A stretch of DNA of 64,000 nt from Acholoe squamosa (Eukaryota > Annelida > Polychaeta > Phyllodocida > Polynoidae): the NCBI GenBank assembly GCA_949317995.1, contig OX439041.1, positions 13,857,501 through 13,921,500 on the forward strand, read 5' to 3'. A program made the translations under genes and the position numbers. Under the pieces are notes generated by a model that did no database searches, was not told the DNA's origin, and was given only the letters and a program-made list of their open reading frames with translations. Within the stretch, counting starts at the first letter, position 1; the number at the start of each line of letters is the position of its first letter. Positions 52,471 through 63,900 of the stretch are shown here, piece after piece.

Positions 52471-52795
52471 CTTAAAAAAAGAAGCTGTGTTTCCAGTTAC
52501 ATGGTCCAAAAAGTTCAGGTCGGTTGCTGGGATTTCTTTTTTCTTCTTTATTAGTAACAAAGACCTCACAGGGTCAAACTTTGCTACATTTGCACTATTT
52601 ATCATGGGAAATGTTCATTTCCAAAATGGCATATCAGAGAATGATTGGAAAATATGTGTATGAGTGTCAAATAATAAGTTTGAAAAAAAATCCCCAAAAT
52701 AATCTTCTAAAACTCAGGAAAAATTGAAAAAAAAATTCTTCAACCCTATTTAGCGGAGGTCGGTCGGGTGACTGGAAACAAAACCTTTTTTGCCC
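52471..52795. mobile_element. Short TIR element, family R2 copy 2 (inverted relative to copy 1)
   Basis: Left end ...TGTTTCCAGTTACATGG..AAAAAGTTCAGGT matches the right arm of copy 1 in inverse; right end GGGTGACTGGAAACAAAACC matches its left arm. Confidence 0.55.
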
Positions 52796-54435
52796 CATTA
52801 TTGATCATGCTGCATGAATGCAGCCTTGTTCATTGGTTCATCATGCTATCCAATGGGCTAATGATGGACCTATGCATTTTTCCCTTCCTGCCGACAAACA
52901 CGCAGAAATGGGGGAAAAAATTAAATCACGGTACTTTTTGGACTAGTTATAGCATGATTAGAATATGGAAATAAAGCAAGAAAAACGGTGCACATTAATT
53001 GAGATTGAATATACACCTGTCCAAACATCTGAGGACAAAAACGAAAAATAGAATATATCAATTTCTACACCCAAGAAATAAAACAAATCCCAAATACTCA
53101 AATGCATCAATCGTGCGATACCTGGCCTTATAGGGTATTTTTGAACTTTTGTAGTTGGGATTTTTAAACTATAGAAAAGTATATTGAATCTAGCCTTGAC
53201 TGTACTTGATACCATGTATGTGTAGGGTGCATTTTATACTTAAGGGGAGTCTTATACACAAGGATCTATGGTCTTATTTCACAGGTGTGACCCATCCACG
53301 TATGATGGACATATGGGTACCTTGTAATACATTATGTACACCTTGTCAATACAACTACATGAGGGACTTACCGTAAGATAGAGAGGAAGAACCTTTGTAA
53401 ATATTTTCAGGAGAGTACTGAAGAAAACGTGCATGACCTGACTCAGATGCATTCGTGCATTATAGAAAAACAGACAGTCTCGATGTGAAGAAAGATTTGT
53501 CTATTGTCTTTATAAAACTTTTATATTGCCATCCAAACAATCAATCACCCAATCAAGGTATGTGTAGACAATGAATAACCATTGAACCATTACATATATA
53601 CTGTGACCTTGCTCAGGCATGCACTGTACTCCTATGATGCACTCAAGCTCACATCTATCCTGCAGCAGAGCACTGCCAGCCGTTTTATCATTCCAGTTCA
53701 TAAAGGTTGCGTACAATAGAGGCCCGTTGTTGTGGACCTACATTTCAGCCTATTATTTACCCTGCATTATAACACTGCTGGGCGAAGTCAGAGTGCATTA
53801 TCCTGAATGCTGCATTCTGATTGGCTGATTGACCGTAAGGCCCCTCAATGTCTCAATACAGTTTAGAGCACTCCCACAACCATGCCCCATGCATTATTCC
53901 CTAATTAATAAACATTCATAAATCTGAAGTATTTAGATTTTCAAATTAAAAAAAAACCCACAAAAACACTGCTGCTGTGCACTAAAATGATACCTGTGTG
54001 AATTTGAGAACCTGGGCTAGACCAGGTCACTGCTGCGAGTATCAAGGCTGCATCCATGATCACCCTATGGGCTTGATACACTTGACGATTGCAAGTGTCG
54101 GCACAATGTCCCAAAGTAGTGCTGATGAGTTTTCTTGCCATTAGTGCCTCATATGCTGACCAATGGGTATGATGCACTCTTGCATCTAGGTCTTAAGAGG
54201 GTTAAAGCATTGGTACACCATATACCCATTGGTGTATCATACTGGCCCTCTGGGAGTCTAATGGCCCTGTATTAGGACTTGCTGGCCGGCATAATAGCTT
54301 AATGCACTTTCCCCTCATTAGTGTATGAATATGCTATTACTTACCTAAAGAATTAGATTTTTGATGTCATTTGTCTGTTATTGTAGCCTTTGATATAACA
54401 ACGTTTTATATATTTGATTTTCTTTTTAATTACAG
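52796..54435. other. Intron 3 remainder, noncoding
   Basis: Contains diverged TGCATCATG-type hairpin words (52,805-52,865, 54,128-54,190, 54,220-54,310) and no exon. Ends in the acceptor TTACAG. Confidence 0.5.
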
Positions 54436-54568
54436 CCAACATAAACTCTACAGTAAACTTCACAGACACAGTGACACAGCTCACTACAGCCCCCACAGTA
54501 TGGGACAACCTCACTGCCTTCTCCAATACCACCGTAAAACCTACATCACCTGCGGAGGAGTACTTCGA
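54436..54568 (+). CDS. SLC6 transporter exon 4 (extracellular loop 2)
   Basis: Acceptor TTACAG, donor GTAGGC, phase 2 out. Encodes a Thr/Asn-rich loop with four N-glycosylation sequons (NST, NFT, NLT, NTT) and ends SPAEEYFE, the usual lead-in to TM4. Confidence 0.9.
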
Positions 54569-55977
54569 GTAGGCTCTTTATACCCTTTTACCCTATTGGG
54601 CCTACTAATTAATGCATTACCGCATCATGCTCATTGATCGGAGGAATTTGTATAACCGTAGTAACCTGTTCTGCCCTGTATTTTTATTTCATGTGAATAA
54701 CAACTCTCCATAACAATTGGAGGGCACTACGCCACACCCCAAATGGCATAACATGTCTCGATCCACACTGCTGGTCACGTAACTTTTTAAATGGTAATTC
54801 CAGTGAATCTAAGCACTTAAATAGCAATTTAACATGAAATGAACCCTCGGCTACAATTTTTAATGTACGCCATGGTCGTTTAGTTCTCTCTATATATGAG
54901 ACTTGCACTAATTTAAATTCTAAAACATCCTTCAACTCTGTGCTAAAAGGAGACCTGCACTAAGAACCAGAACACAACACTATGGTGTGATACTGGAATC
55001 GCCATGATGCACTGATACACGTCAGTGGGTCTACTCGCTACCACTGCAGTCCTGCATCATGGCGATAAATTATCACGGCGAAAGACAAAATGCCTTCAAA
55101 CTGTACAGACATAAAAGCACTAAGAATAGTATCACACACTCTAAGATATTATTATTGAATCTACGAGGCATCAGTGGATGACCATAATTGTAAAGCAGTG
55201 AAGTAGTGTAGTTTCTACAATGAAGCCCCAGATGGCAGTGCATTATCTAGAGGACTGGTACAGGGGATCTCTGTACCATGACAGTAAAATTTTATCCCAA
55301 AGTTGCCAGTTAGCTAGCTATTGTTATTTTGACGACATTTCTTTTTGTGCGGTGCATTTTGGTGTTAAGAAGCAAGGTAGAAGCCAGTTTGCATGTTTGA
55401 GAGCGTGGGAGGGAGGTCCCAACATGGGTGCAAAACAATCTGGGCAGTATCCATGCACCATCGCACACAAACATACATGGCATAATAGTAAACTAGGTAG
55501 CCCTGGAGGTGTAATTTGAGAATATAGATCATATATCTCATTTATTGAGAGTCCTGCATTGTGCTTTACATTTGTAATAGGATTTTGGATATTGATACTC
55601 AGAGGAATTCAATTTCTGTGTAAATTATGATATACATTTGTTCAGAATATATCTCTCATTCATACAGATTGATTACATGCACATATTTACCCTCCTTCAA
55701 AACCTCTTTCATTTTGTGGGGATTTGATAGCTGCTGAATAAGAAACAAACAGAATTATTCAATGATAATGATAGTTTGGACTTAAACTGATGTTATCTTG
55801 TAGTGAACAAAATGTTGGATAAATTCTGTGTAACTATCACAGGCTTTATGTCATTGGGTTGTCTCTGGGCACAGATCTGTGGTAACGTTATACTGTCTAC
55901 AGATGTTACATTCTGGAATGTTACATTGTTTTTTTTTTTCAGACATAGATCAGTAGTTAATATATTCATTATTACAG
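54569..55977 (+). other. Intron 4
   Basis: Noncoding; holds hairpin words at 54,600-54,640 and 55,000-55,065 and R1 copy c. Acceptor ATTACAG. Confidence 0.6.
55153..55370 (+). repeat. Dispersed repeat family R1, copy c
   Basis: Begins ATTGAATCTACGAGGCATC, same block order as the other copies. Confidence 0.65.
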
Positions 55978-56110
55978 GCGTTACGTGCTGGAGTTGTCTC
56001 CAGGTATAGACCAGCTCGGGTCCTTCAGATGGCAGCTTGTGCTCTGTAACATCTTGGCGTGGATTATCGCCTACCTCTGTCTTATGAGGGGGATCAAATC
56101 AACAGGAAAG
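55978..56110 (+). CDS. SLC6 transporter exon 5 (TM4)
   Basis: Acceptor ATTACAG, donor GTAAGA, phase 0 out. Encodes RYVLELSPGIDQLGSFRW, then TM4 (LVLCNILAWIIAYLCL) and RGIKSTGK, a strongly conserved SLC6 loop. Confidence 0.93.
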
Positions 56111-56169
56111 GTAAGATCTATCATTCTATCATCCTGATACCTCTTATATGTTCACCACACGGTGCCAGA

Positions 56170-56527
56170 TTACCCCCTGGAAAACTCCCCCCAGAATTCT
56201 CCTACCTGGAAATTTCCCCCCTGGAATTTCCCCCCTAGGAAATTTCCCCCTAGGAAATTACCCCCCCCCCAAAGTTTGCAAAAGGATAGATAGGGTTTGA
56301 TTACGGTGAGAGATGGGATTAAGGATAGGGTTAGGGATGAGGTTAGGGTTATAGGGATAAGGGTAGGGTAAGGGTTAGTGGTAGGGTTATCTTTATTCCG
56401 CAATAAAATTGAAATGCAGCCATTTCTGACTGTATCTGTATTACATAGAAGTGATGGGGGGAAATTTCCAGGGTAGGAGATTTCCAGGGGAGAATTCCGG
56501 GGGGGGGGGTTCCAGGGGAGAAATCTC
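56170..56527. repeat. Foldback repeat in intron 5
   Basis: CTGGAAATTTCCCCCC units on the left (56,175-56,270) are matched by inverse units on the right (56,458-56,527). The centre has GGGTTAGGG-like words. Confidence 0.6.
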
Positions 56528-56579
56528 CTAGAACCGTTAAACACAGCCAAGCCTCAATATATCACACTGTAAAGAATAA

Positions 56580-56790
56580 CTGTATAATCTACGAGGGATC
56601 CATGTAAAACTGAACAGTGGACCACCTTGATTGAAAGTACTAATCCAGTGTAGTTTGTACAATAAGCCCCAGGTGGCAGTACAGTGGCACACAAAATGTA
56701 CAAGGCATCTCTGTGAAAAAAAACGATGGTTCCCTGGCAACTTTGCAACGAGGAATACTTTTTTGTCTTGGCAGCTTTTATTTTACAGTA
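56580..56790 (+). repeat. Dispersed repeat family R1, copy d
   Basis: Begins TATAATCTACGAGGGATCC; intron 5. Closest to copies a and b. Confidence 0.7.
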
Positions 56791-57006
56791 AAGTCTTCAA
56801 TATATTAGTCATCTGATGCGCCTCTCCTTGTGATATCCACTAAAGGAGGTTTATTAAACCTACATGTATACTTCTTCCTTGTGTTATTGCCTGAATAACT
56901 GTATGTTTTTGCAGTATTTATTACAATATTAGGTACTTTGACAGTTACTCAGCTATACCGATTTGCTTACTGTATATAAATGCCAAACATAATTGTGTTA
57001 TTTCAG

Positions 57007-57141
57007 GTAGTTTACTTCACGGCTACCTTCCCCTACATCGTGTTACTGATTCTGCTGATTCGTGGCCTCACGCTGCCTGGCGCATTCAAGGGCCTTTACT
57101 ACTACATTGTACCAGACTGGGAGAAGATACTGGACCATAAA
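57007..57141 (+). CDS. SLC6 transporter exon 6 (TM5)
   Basis: Acceptor TTTCAG, donor GTAATC, phase 0 both sides. Encodes [20 protein letters not shown] (TM5) and the extracellular [19 protein letters not shown]. Confidence 0.93.
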
Positions 57142-57162
57142 GTAATCTATATATACTGCTCA

Positions 57163-57251
57163 CCAGCACTTCATTGGAGCATCATGCCGACCCTATGGGT
57201 TTCATACAAAACCTTCTGGAGGGTTGGCATGATGCTCCAAAGAAGTGCTGG
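57163..57251. repeat. Long hairpin, 32-nt arms with two mismatches
   Basis: Left arm 57,163-57,194 and right arm 57,220-57,251 pair at 30 of 32 positions with a 25-nt loop. Contains the GGAGCATCATGCC core of the hairpin family. It begins 22 bp after the exon 6 donor. Confidence 0.85.
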
Positions 57252-57259
57252 TAAGCAAT

Positions 57260-58118
57260 CTCGCCAGCATTTCTTTGGTGCATCATGACGACCAATGGGC
57301 ATGATGTACTCCTGCATCAGCGACCTTTAAAGTGTTAATGAATGTATCATGTCGGTCAGTCACCAGGATGCATAAGTACTCTCCTGGTGAAAAGCTCACC
57401 AGGGTTGCATTAATGCATCATGCTGACCATCTGGGGTTGCAGGGTCAGCATGATGGGCCAATGAAGTGCTGGTACGCAGTACATCATTGCTGCATCATTA
57501 TGTCTGGTCGGCAGGATGCACTTATACAATAGCTTATAGTTTATAGTGAATTATGACAATGTAAACCCAGTTACATTGTGCCTAACATTATCAAAACACA
57601 ATGGGAGAACATAATTTTCTCAACATATTTTCACATTCTTTGGCATTCCCTATCTGATCATAAACATCTCCAAATCTGTAAATGTTATGGGGTTCATGGT
57701 GCAATAAGGCCATTATCATGATTAATGCATTCTTGATATGACTTGACCGTACTGAAAAACCCGCGGGGCTGTATACATACATGCCTACCAAAAATACTTA
57801 ATGTCAGTACTCATGAAGTGTTCTTCATGATGTCTGAATGCAGCCCTGGTGGGTAGACTCACTGGGACTGTGGGTATCAGGATGGTAAGCAGGCATGATG
57901 CATCAATGCATGATTGATGAACACTGGTCATCATGATGCCTGAATGCAGCCCTGATGAGTAAGTTGCCAGTGCTACATTCATGCATCATGCCTACCCTAT
58001 GGGTTGATGCTCCTATGAAGTGTTTGTGAACAGTCTCGCCAGTACTTTGAACATTGGTGCATCATGCCGACCAATGGGAATGATGCACTCCTACATCAGC
58101 GGCCTTTTAAGGTTTTAC
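57260..58118. repeat. TGCATCATG hairpin repeats (cluster 3)
   Basis: Many copies, e.g. 57,269-57,336 and 58,039-58,118 share GGTGCATCATG(A/C)CGACC, AATGGG(C/A)ATGATG and CTCCT(G/A)CATCAGCG. Others at 57,405-57,530 and 57,820-57,990. Intron 6. Confidence 0.75.
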
Positions 58119-58925
58119 TTTTGATTCTTTTTGAAACAATCATTTACAATCTTCTTGTATATAGTTACCATTTCACTTTATGTACATCATGATGAAACTT
58201 CATTGTTAATAAAAAGGGCTATTGTAGTAACTGTGAAGAATTCATGTTAACCCATTGTTTTACAAACGAAACCAGATTCATGTTTACATAACAGGGGCCA
58301 ACTGTGGTATGTCTCCTTTTTTTGTTTGTTAAGGAAGTGATCATTTCTGACAACATGGGGGGGGAGGGCAAATTGTTTTCATCACCTGTTGGCGGGGGGG
58401 GGGATGATTTGGCCGAAGATTTTACCTGTTTTCAGTGAACAAGCCGGTGCCTTACTATACAGGTCAATAGGTAGGGTTCACGCACAGTTTTCTTGCCCTT
58501 CGGGGTTTGGCAGAAAATATTCCTCTGGGGTGGAGGGCACATTTCCTTTCAGGGATTCGTGTGCATAAACGCACCATCCACCCTCTTCTTTAAAAATGGT
58601 CACTCTCTAAGTAGATTGTATTCTGTACACATATACTGATAATAGGGGAATAATTGCCTCCTGCACATTTCGCCTCTGTGGGTCTAAATGTACCCTCATT
58701 TAAACAGTCACCATCCTTTCAATCAGTAACACAATGAGAACTTAACATCTCACTTTATGTCATGGCTGATACGAACGTCACTATAGATTAGTACTAGAAC
58801 TGCCATATTCAATGGGGGGCATTGAATACAATGTGGCTGTATTCAATGGGTGTCCGCCATCTTGGATTTTTAACAGATCTGGGCAGTTTTCTTTATTTAA
58901 AAGCAAAATAACCCCCTAGGCCATG
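58119..58925. other. Intron 6 middle, noncoding
   Basis: G-rich homopolymers near 58,360-58,400; otherwise nothing recognised. Confidence 0.4.
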
Positions 58926-59090
58926 ACATAAATGCAAATGTCCACTCCAGTGAATAATTTTGCATCGCATTCACCTTGGTGAGGCCTGTCTGCATTCAAC
59001 TCTGCCTATAAGGCATCGTTGAATACGGACAGCCTCACCTCGGTGAATAAGATGCAAAATTATTCACTGGTTGTGGACATTTGCTTATGT
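58926..59090. repeat. Foldback repeat, ~73-75-nt arms and 17-nt loop
   Basis: 58,926-59,000 is matched by the inverse of 59,018-59,090 with several mismatches (AGTGAATAATTTTGCATC is shared exactly). The loop contains TGCC-TATAA-GGCA. Confidence 0.8.
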
Positions 59091-59578
59091 ATCATACATA
59101 ATTACAGAGGCATAAAAATCCAGTATATACCATTACACATCTCATTGTAGATGGATTTAAATATGTGAACTGCAATAAAATAATTTGGTGGTAGGGTAGG
59201 TTCTCCTCAAGTTGACCATGTACCTAGAGTCGGCCATCCCTCCAGGGAGCACAGCATTCAGTTTAATTAATAACACTGAATGGACATTGCCTACTCGATT
59301 GATTTGCAATGTTCATTCAGTAACATAATAAACCTATCTTGAAATGAATCCCAGGTTTACTGCACATACTTGGTTATTAAAATGTCTGGCCAGCACTTGA
59401 GGCTATTAGTTTTCTTAACGCTCTGGGACTGCTCCATTCAAATCGTATCAAAACTCCTATAGAAATAGCACTGGCAATTGCAGTTGTAGGGTTGTTGGCA
59501 ATAATAATCCTCTAAGAAATAACCCCCTGGAAAGTTTCCTACCAATTAGTTTATCTCTGGTTCTACTCTTTTTTCCAG
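59091..59578. other. Intron 6 end, noncoding
   Basis: Nothing recognised; ends in TTTTTTCCAG, a good acceptor. Confidence 0.5.
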
Positions 59579-59682
59579 GTGTGGGGGGACGCGGCGGCAC
59601 AGATCTTCTACTCGCTAGGACCTACATGGGGCTGTCTGTTTGCCTTCTCATCCTACAACAAGTTCCACAACAACTGTCACAG
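59579..59682 (+). CDS. SLC6 transporter exon 7 (TM6)
   Basis: Acceptor TTCCAG, donor GTTAGC, phase 2 out. Encodes [18 protein letters not shown], in which the Q-x3-S pair corresponds to the TM6 chloride-site residues of SLC6 proteins, then [12 protein letters not shown]. Confidence 0.93.
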
Positions 59683-60368
59683 GTTAGCCTAAAACAAAAA
59701 GGCTTACTATTTGTTAAATTCCAATGAGTTTAATATGATTGAAATAGTTGATTCTTCTTTGCGATTGTTTCTTTCCTGAGACTAATGACCTTGAGGTATT
59801 CAATCCTGCCAAAATCAGTCTGGGCCTGCAGTAAAATCTAAATGGCTTGTGATGGGAAAACCTTTTCGTATCTAAGACTGAGCTGCATTCCTACATGGCA
59901 CCATTCCCCTGGGATTTATAAATATAGATACCTAAGGAGCATGTATAAACAAATCTTAGATTTAACCTGTCAGACCAGGCTCCGACTTTGACAACACATG
60001 CACCAAGGTTGATACCTCATACCTTCACATCCTGTCACTCTAGGGCCGTCAGGCTTGGCCATACTCCTAACCATCTTAAGCAGTCAAGATCAAGAGTCTG
60101 CAGTGCACTAATTCTGTCTAGTTAAATTTGACAGACTCATCTAGTTTATGTTCTTCAAATAGAAGACCCCAGTCAGTCTACATTTTCTTGGGCGTTTTGA
60201 TGACCTGCATAGTGTTAACTTTGGCTGTAGCAGTAACATTGTCAACGTCTATTCTATAATAATATGCAAACATAATGTTGCAGAAGATTATCAAGACAAC
60301 CACTTTGCAAATCTACATACTGAATTGTAAAATCATCCAATGAAATATGTATGATTATTATTTTGTAG
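59683..60368 (+). other. Intron 7
   Basis: 686-bp noncoding intron with no recognised repeat; acceptor TTTGTAG. Confidence 0.6.
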
Positions 60369-60493
60369 GGATGCAATATTTGTGTCAATCGTGGGTTGTT
60401 TTACATCGTTGTTTGCCGGTACGGTCATCTTCTCCGTCATAGGCTTCCTAGCACATGACCTAGATGTGGAAGTCAGTGACGTCATTGCTTCAG
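60369..60493 (+). CDS. SLC6 transporter exon 8 (TM7), last exon seen
   Basis: Acceptor TTGTAG, donor GTATGA, phase 1 out. Encodes DAIFVSIVGCFTSLFAGTVI, FSVIGFLAHDL and a Val/Asp-rich loop ending ASG, where family members continue with a P-G-L-(A/I)-F block. The TS serine of the chloride site is present. The residue four before it is Gly, where most SLC6 proteins have the Na1-binding Asn. The next exon is not found before 64,000. Confidence 0.92.
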
Positions 60494-60760
60494 GTATGAC
60501 AATACTAATGTGACTTCTGTTATCTTTGATTAAGATATAGCCTTTGGTATGGTTAATCATTAAAAAATATGCCACTCTTTGAGATGTTAGGAATATTCAC
60601 TACTTGACATTGCAATACTAGTTTGAATGCCTTTTCTAATATTCATACCAGTTGTTCATCATACATGTCTTTTCATCTAATCAAATGTCATCTATTATGG
60701 CACAGGCTCGAACAACATAGAACACTAGGTTGCTTTCGAATATGTTGGGTGTAATGTTAA

Positions 60761-60983
60761 AGGCAAGACACTCTTGTATGGGTCAATTTGAATCCCGTAG
60801 GTGGCCCTACTTCCTATACATGAACCTATGGACAGTGGTGCCACCTGGTACTGCAAAGATGAGGGTGAATATCCATCCTCATCTTTGCTGTACTAGGTGG
60901 CACCACTGTCTAAGGAAAAAAGACTTAGATAGTAGGGCCACATACTGTGGTAAAAAATGGACTCAGACCACAGTGTCTTGCCT
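60761..60983. repeat. Foldback element with near-perfect central hairpin
   Basis: Outer inverted ends AGGCAAGACACT (60,761) and AGTGTCTTGCCT (60,972-60,983), then GTGGCCCTACT and its inverse. The central arms 60,831-60,864 and 60,877-60,910 pair at 32 of 34 positions with a 12-nt loop. Looks like a small MITE, or a source of small RNA. Confidence 0.8.
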
Positions 60984-63900
60984 TCATATACAATATACTT
61001 AACCATGTACTAGCAGCCTAAAAGTCTGTGTTGTTTCAGCTTGTGTATTATGGTAAGAGGTAGATTGGAATGCACAGAGCTCAGGCACCTACTTTTTTTT
61101 TTTGGTGGAAAGGGACATCACCCAGCTAAATATTGTTAACAGGTGGCAACACTGATGTCAAGGATGTTGATAAAAAAATATGATCTATATTTTATTTCAA
61201 CTCTTGTTGCATCTTTAAACTTGTCCAGCATTGAATAGTTTCGTATAATTTGATATAAGTGCTGCTATGTGGGTCATTGAGCAATAATGTCATACAGCTA
61301 CTTTGACAGATAAGGTTCTGTGTAGGTCTACAGGTATCAAAGATTGGGAAAGGTATTCTGACTGTAGGTAACTCACCTTCCAGTTCCCTGTGTTTCTCCA
61401 CCCCGAGAAACCACTTCCCACCTTATAATATAATGGAATTAGCTTCCTCTGAATCAGACTGTGTTGTGAAAAGTTAGGGGAACTGTGGCCATGATTGGTT
61501 CCACCTTAACGCATCCCATAATAGGTAGGCCAGGAAATTTGAAGGAAGGAACTACCCGGGAATTGGTTCTTGCTTGGGAAGTATTCACTGATTCAGAACC
61601 ACTCCTGAACCACATCTATGACCAATTACCATTTGGCAACACAACAGAGAATTGATTCTGTGAGGTCAGTCATATCCATTTTGGGATCATATCCTTTCGC
61701 AACACCCTCCTGCTCAGACATTAAGGATGGAGCTGTTATTGCACATGCTGTGTCCTAATAGTGTAATGTATTAGTTATGCCTGGCTTGGTTAAGACCCAG
61801 CTTCAGTGTCACTGAAGGGCATTTCCTAACATACTACGACAGCCACACTTCAAATTGTAGTGGGATCCCTCACCCTAATGCCATTACAACCCTACATCTA
61901 GTGGTCACAAATGATTGTATTGGTGTGAGTGCCCTACCAAGCTACTTTGTAATTACTAAATAAGTTCTCTTCATATAGAGCAGTCTTAGGCAATTACCTA
62001 TGGTCATCAAATATAAATAATTACGAGGGTTTCAATTTGTAGTGGCTATGTGCAGTTCCAAATGTTATGAAATGCCCTCCAGAGTGATTTATAGGACCAT
62101 TGGGGTATAATATTATGTGTAAAAAGGAAAAGGAAAAAAGAAAAGATAAACAGTAAAAAAATGAAGGTTCCTATAGGGTAGATTAACCTAAAGACGACCA
62201 CATACCTAGAGTCGACCACCTGTCAGCTTGTTTTTCTCACTTTCGCATGTAGTGCATTGGTCTTAAACCCTAATATTATTGAAATAGAGGTGTTATAGTA
62301 CCCCATAGAATGATATTCTGGAATATATGAAGTAATTGTCACTGCATGATAATACACTAAAGTTCCCATGTTTGAATGGTTTTTGCCATGACCAGCTGGT
62401 CACTTCATCAAAATTCTTTGGTTCGCTAATTTGAAGATGACAAGTGCTCACATATATAACATTTTGACTCTAGGCATAGATAAATATCTTTGCTAAATGA
62501 TAGCATAAGGAAAAGTGCAGAAATGTTAAATACTTTCTGTATAGGACTTATTTCCCAGAACATACCAATTTCACGTTGAGATGATTACCATTTCACCTTG
62601 AGTCAACCACTCCTTATACACCTATTTGTGCATTTGGTTTAATAGAAACCATTGATTATGTAGGGTCACATCACAAGATTCATGGCCAGAATAGTTTGGG
62701 ATAGAAATCTTCACTGGATTATGCTCTGATGCATACATTTCAATCTTAACTGTAATGCTATGGTTATTACTATGCAGAGGAACTATTTGATACTGACAGT
62801 GTGATGATAAAGTTAAGGAATGGGTTATTATAGTCCATATTGAAGGTCTATTAAAGTACATTAAAAACAAAGCCTCTATTATGCAGGGTTGGAAATACCA
62901 CTTCTATTTTGATGATATTTACAATATCCATGGCCATAAAGTTGCCTCCAATTTCCATTCTAATTGAGTCACTATAAAAAACATACATTTTCTTATGATG
63001 CAATAGGTTTAATTATGCCATTTTACTGCATATCTATAGAAGACACTTATTCTTTTTTTCAAAGGATAGTTTGGTGAACATAGCCCCATTAAAAGAGTAC
63101 TTATCAAGTGATCAGCTCAAGGTGCAAGGTGGTCATCTTAAGGTGAAAATAGACTAACTGAGATGGTCTGAGAAATGATGAAAAATAATGGATACACTTT
63201 ACACATGGAATTGAGAAAGGTAATTGGTCCAAAGACCCAAATAATTGTCTTTCACTTAGTGCCTTGGGGAACCCTAAGGACCTATTAGACTCAAAGATAT
63301 TAGCTACTACATTTCCCTTGTTGAAAACCTGCACATGTGATAGTTCTCTATTTGTCCCATTGTAACTATTAAGAGGTATTTTGAAAAGGAGCAAACAGAC
63401 AGATTGATGAAAGAAAGTGGATGTTTGGAATTGGATTATTCTTCTGAATTAATTCAAGTATCTCCATTGTCTTTGCCACATTCTTTGCACCAGGTATACC
63501 AATCGCAAACCCCATGCCGCAAATAGCAATACGTATACACGACCCACTCAAACTATACCACTGCAAGCTTGAGTAAGTACCGAAACCTGTTACCATGTTC
63601 TTCCTTAGTGCTTGGATACCTGCAGGAAGAATATTCCTGAGACACTAGCCAGCTAGCTGTTTCCAGAAAGCTCATGGATGTAATGTTTAATGACAATATC
63701 ATTAATCTTTTGTTAAGGCCCATAAAAGGGTGTGTTTTTAGGTTGGACAAAACAAATGGCAGAAAAGTATTTTTTTTCAAGTATTGTGAATTTTGGAAAG
63801 TTGAAGAAATGAAGAAAGAAAAAGAGAAAAAAAGCAAATAAAACTTATGTGCTAAGATTGTCTAACCTGAACACACACCAAATGTTTTGGGCCCTGCTAG

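Noticed and set aside
63369-63837. Minus-strand ORFs near the right edge
   Set aside because: No recognisable family, no splice or promoter support; also no match to the next expected SLC6 exon.
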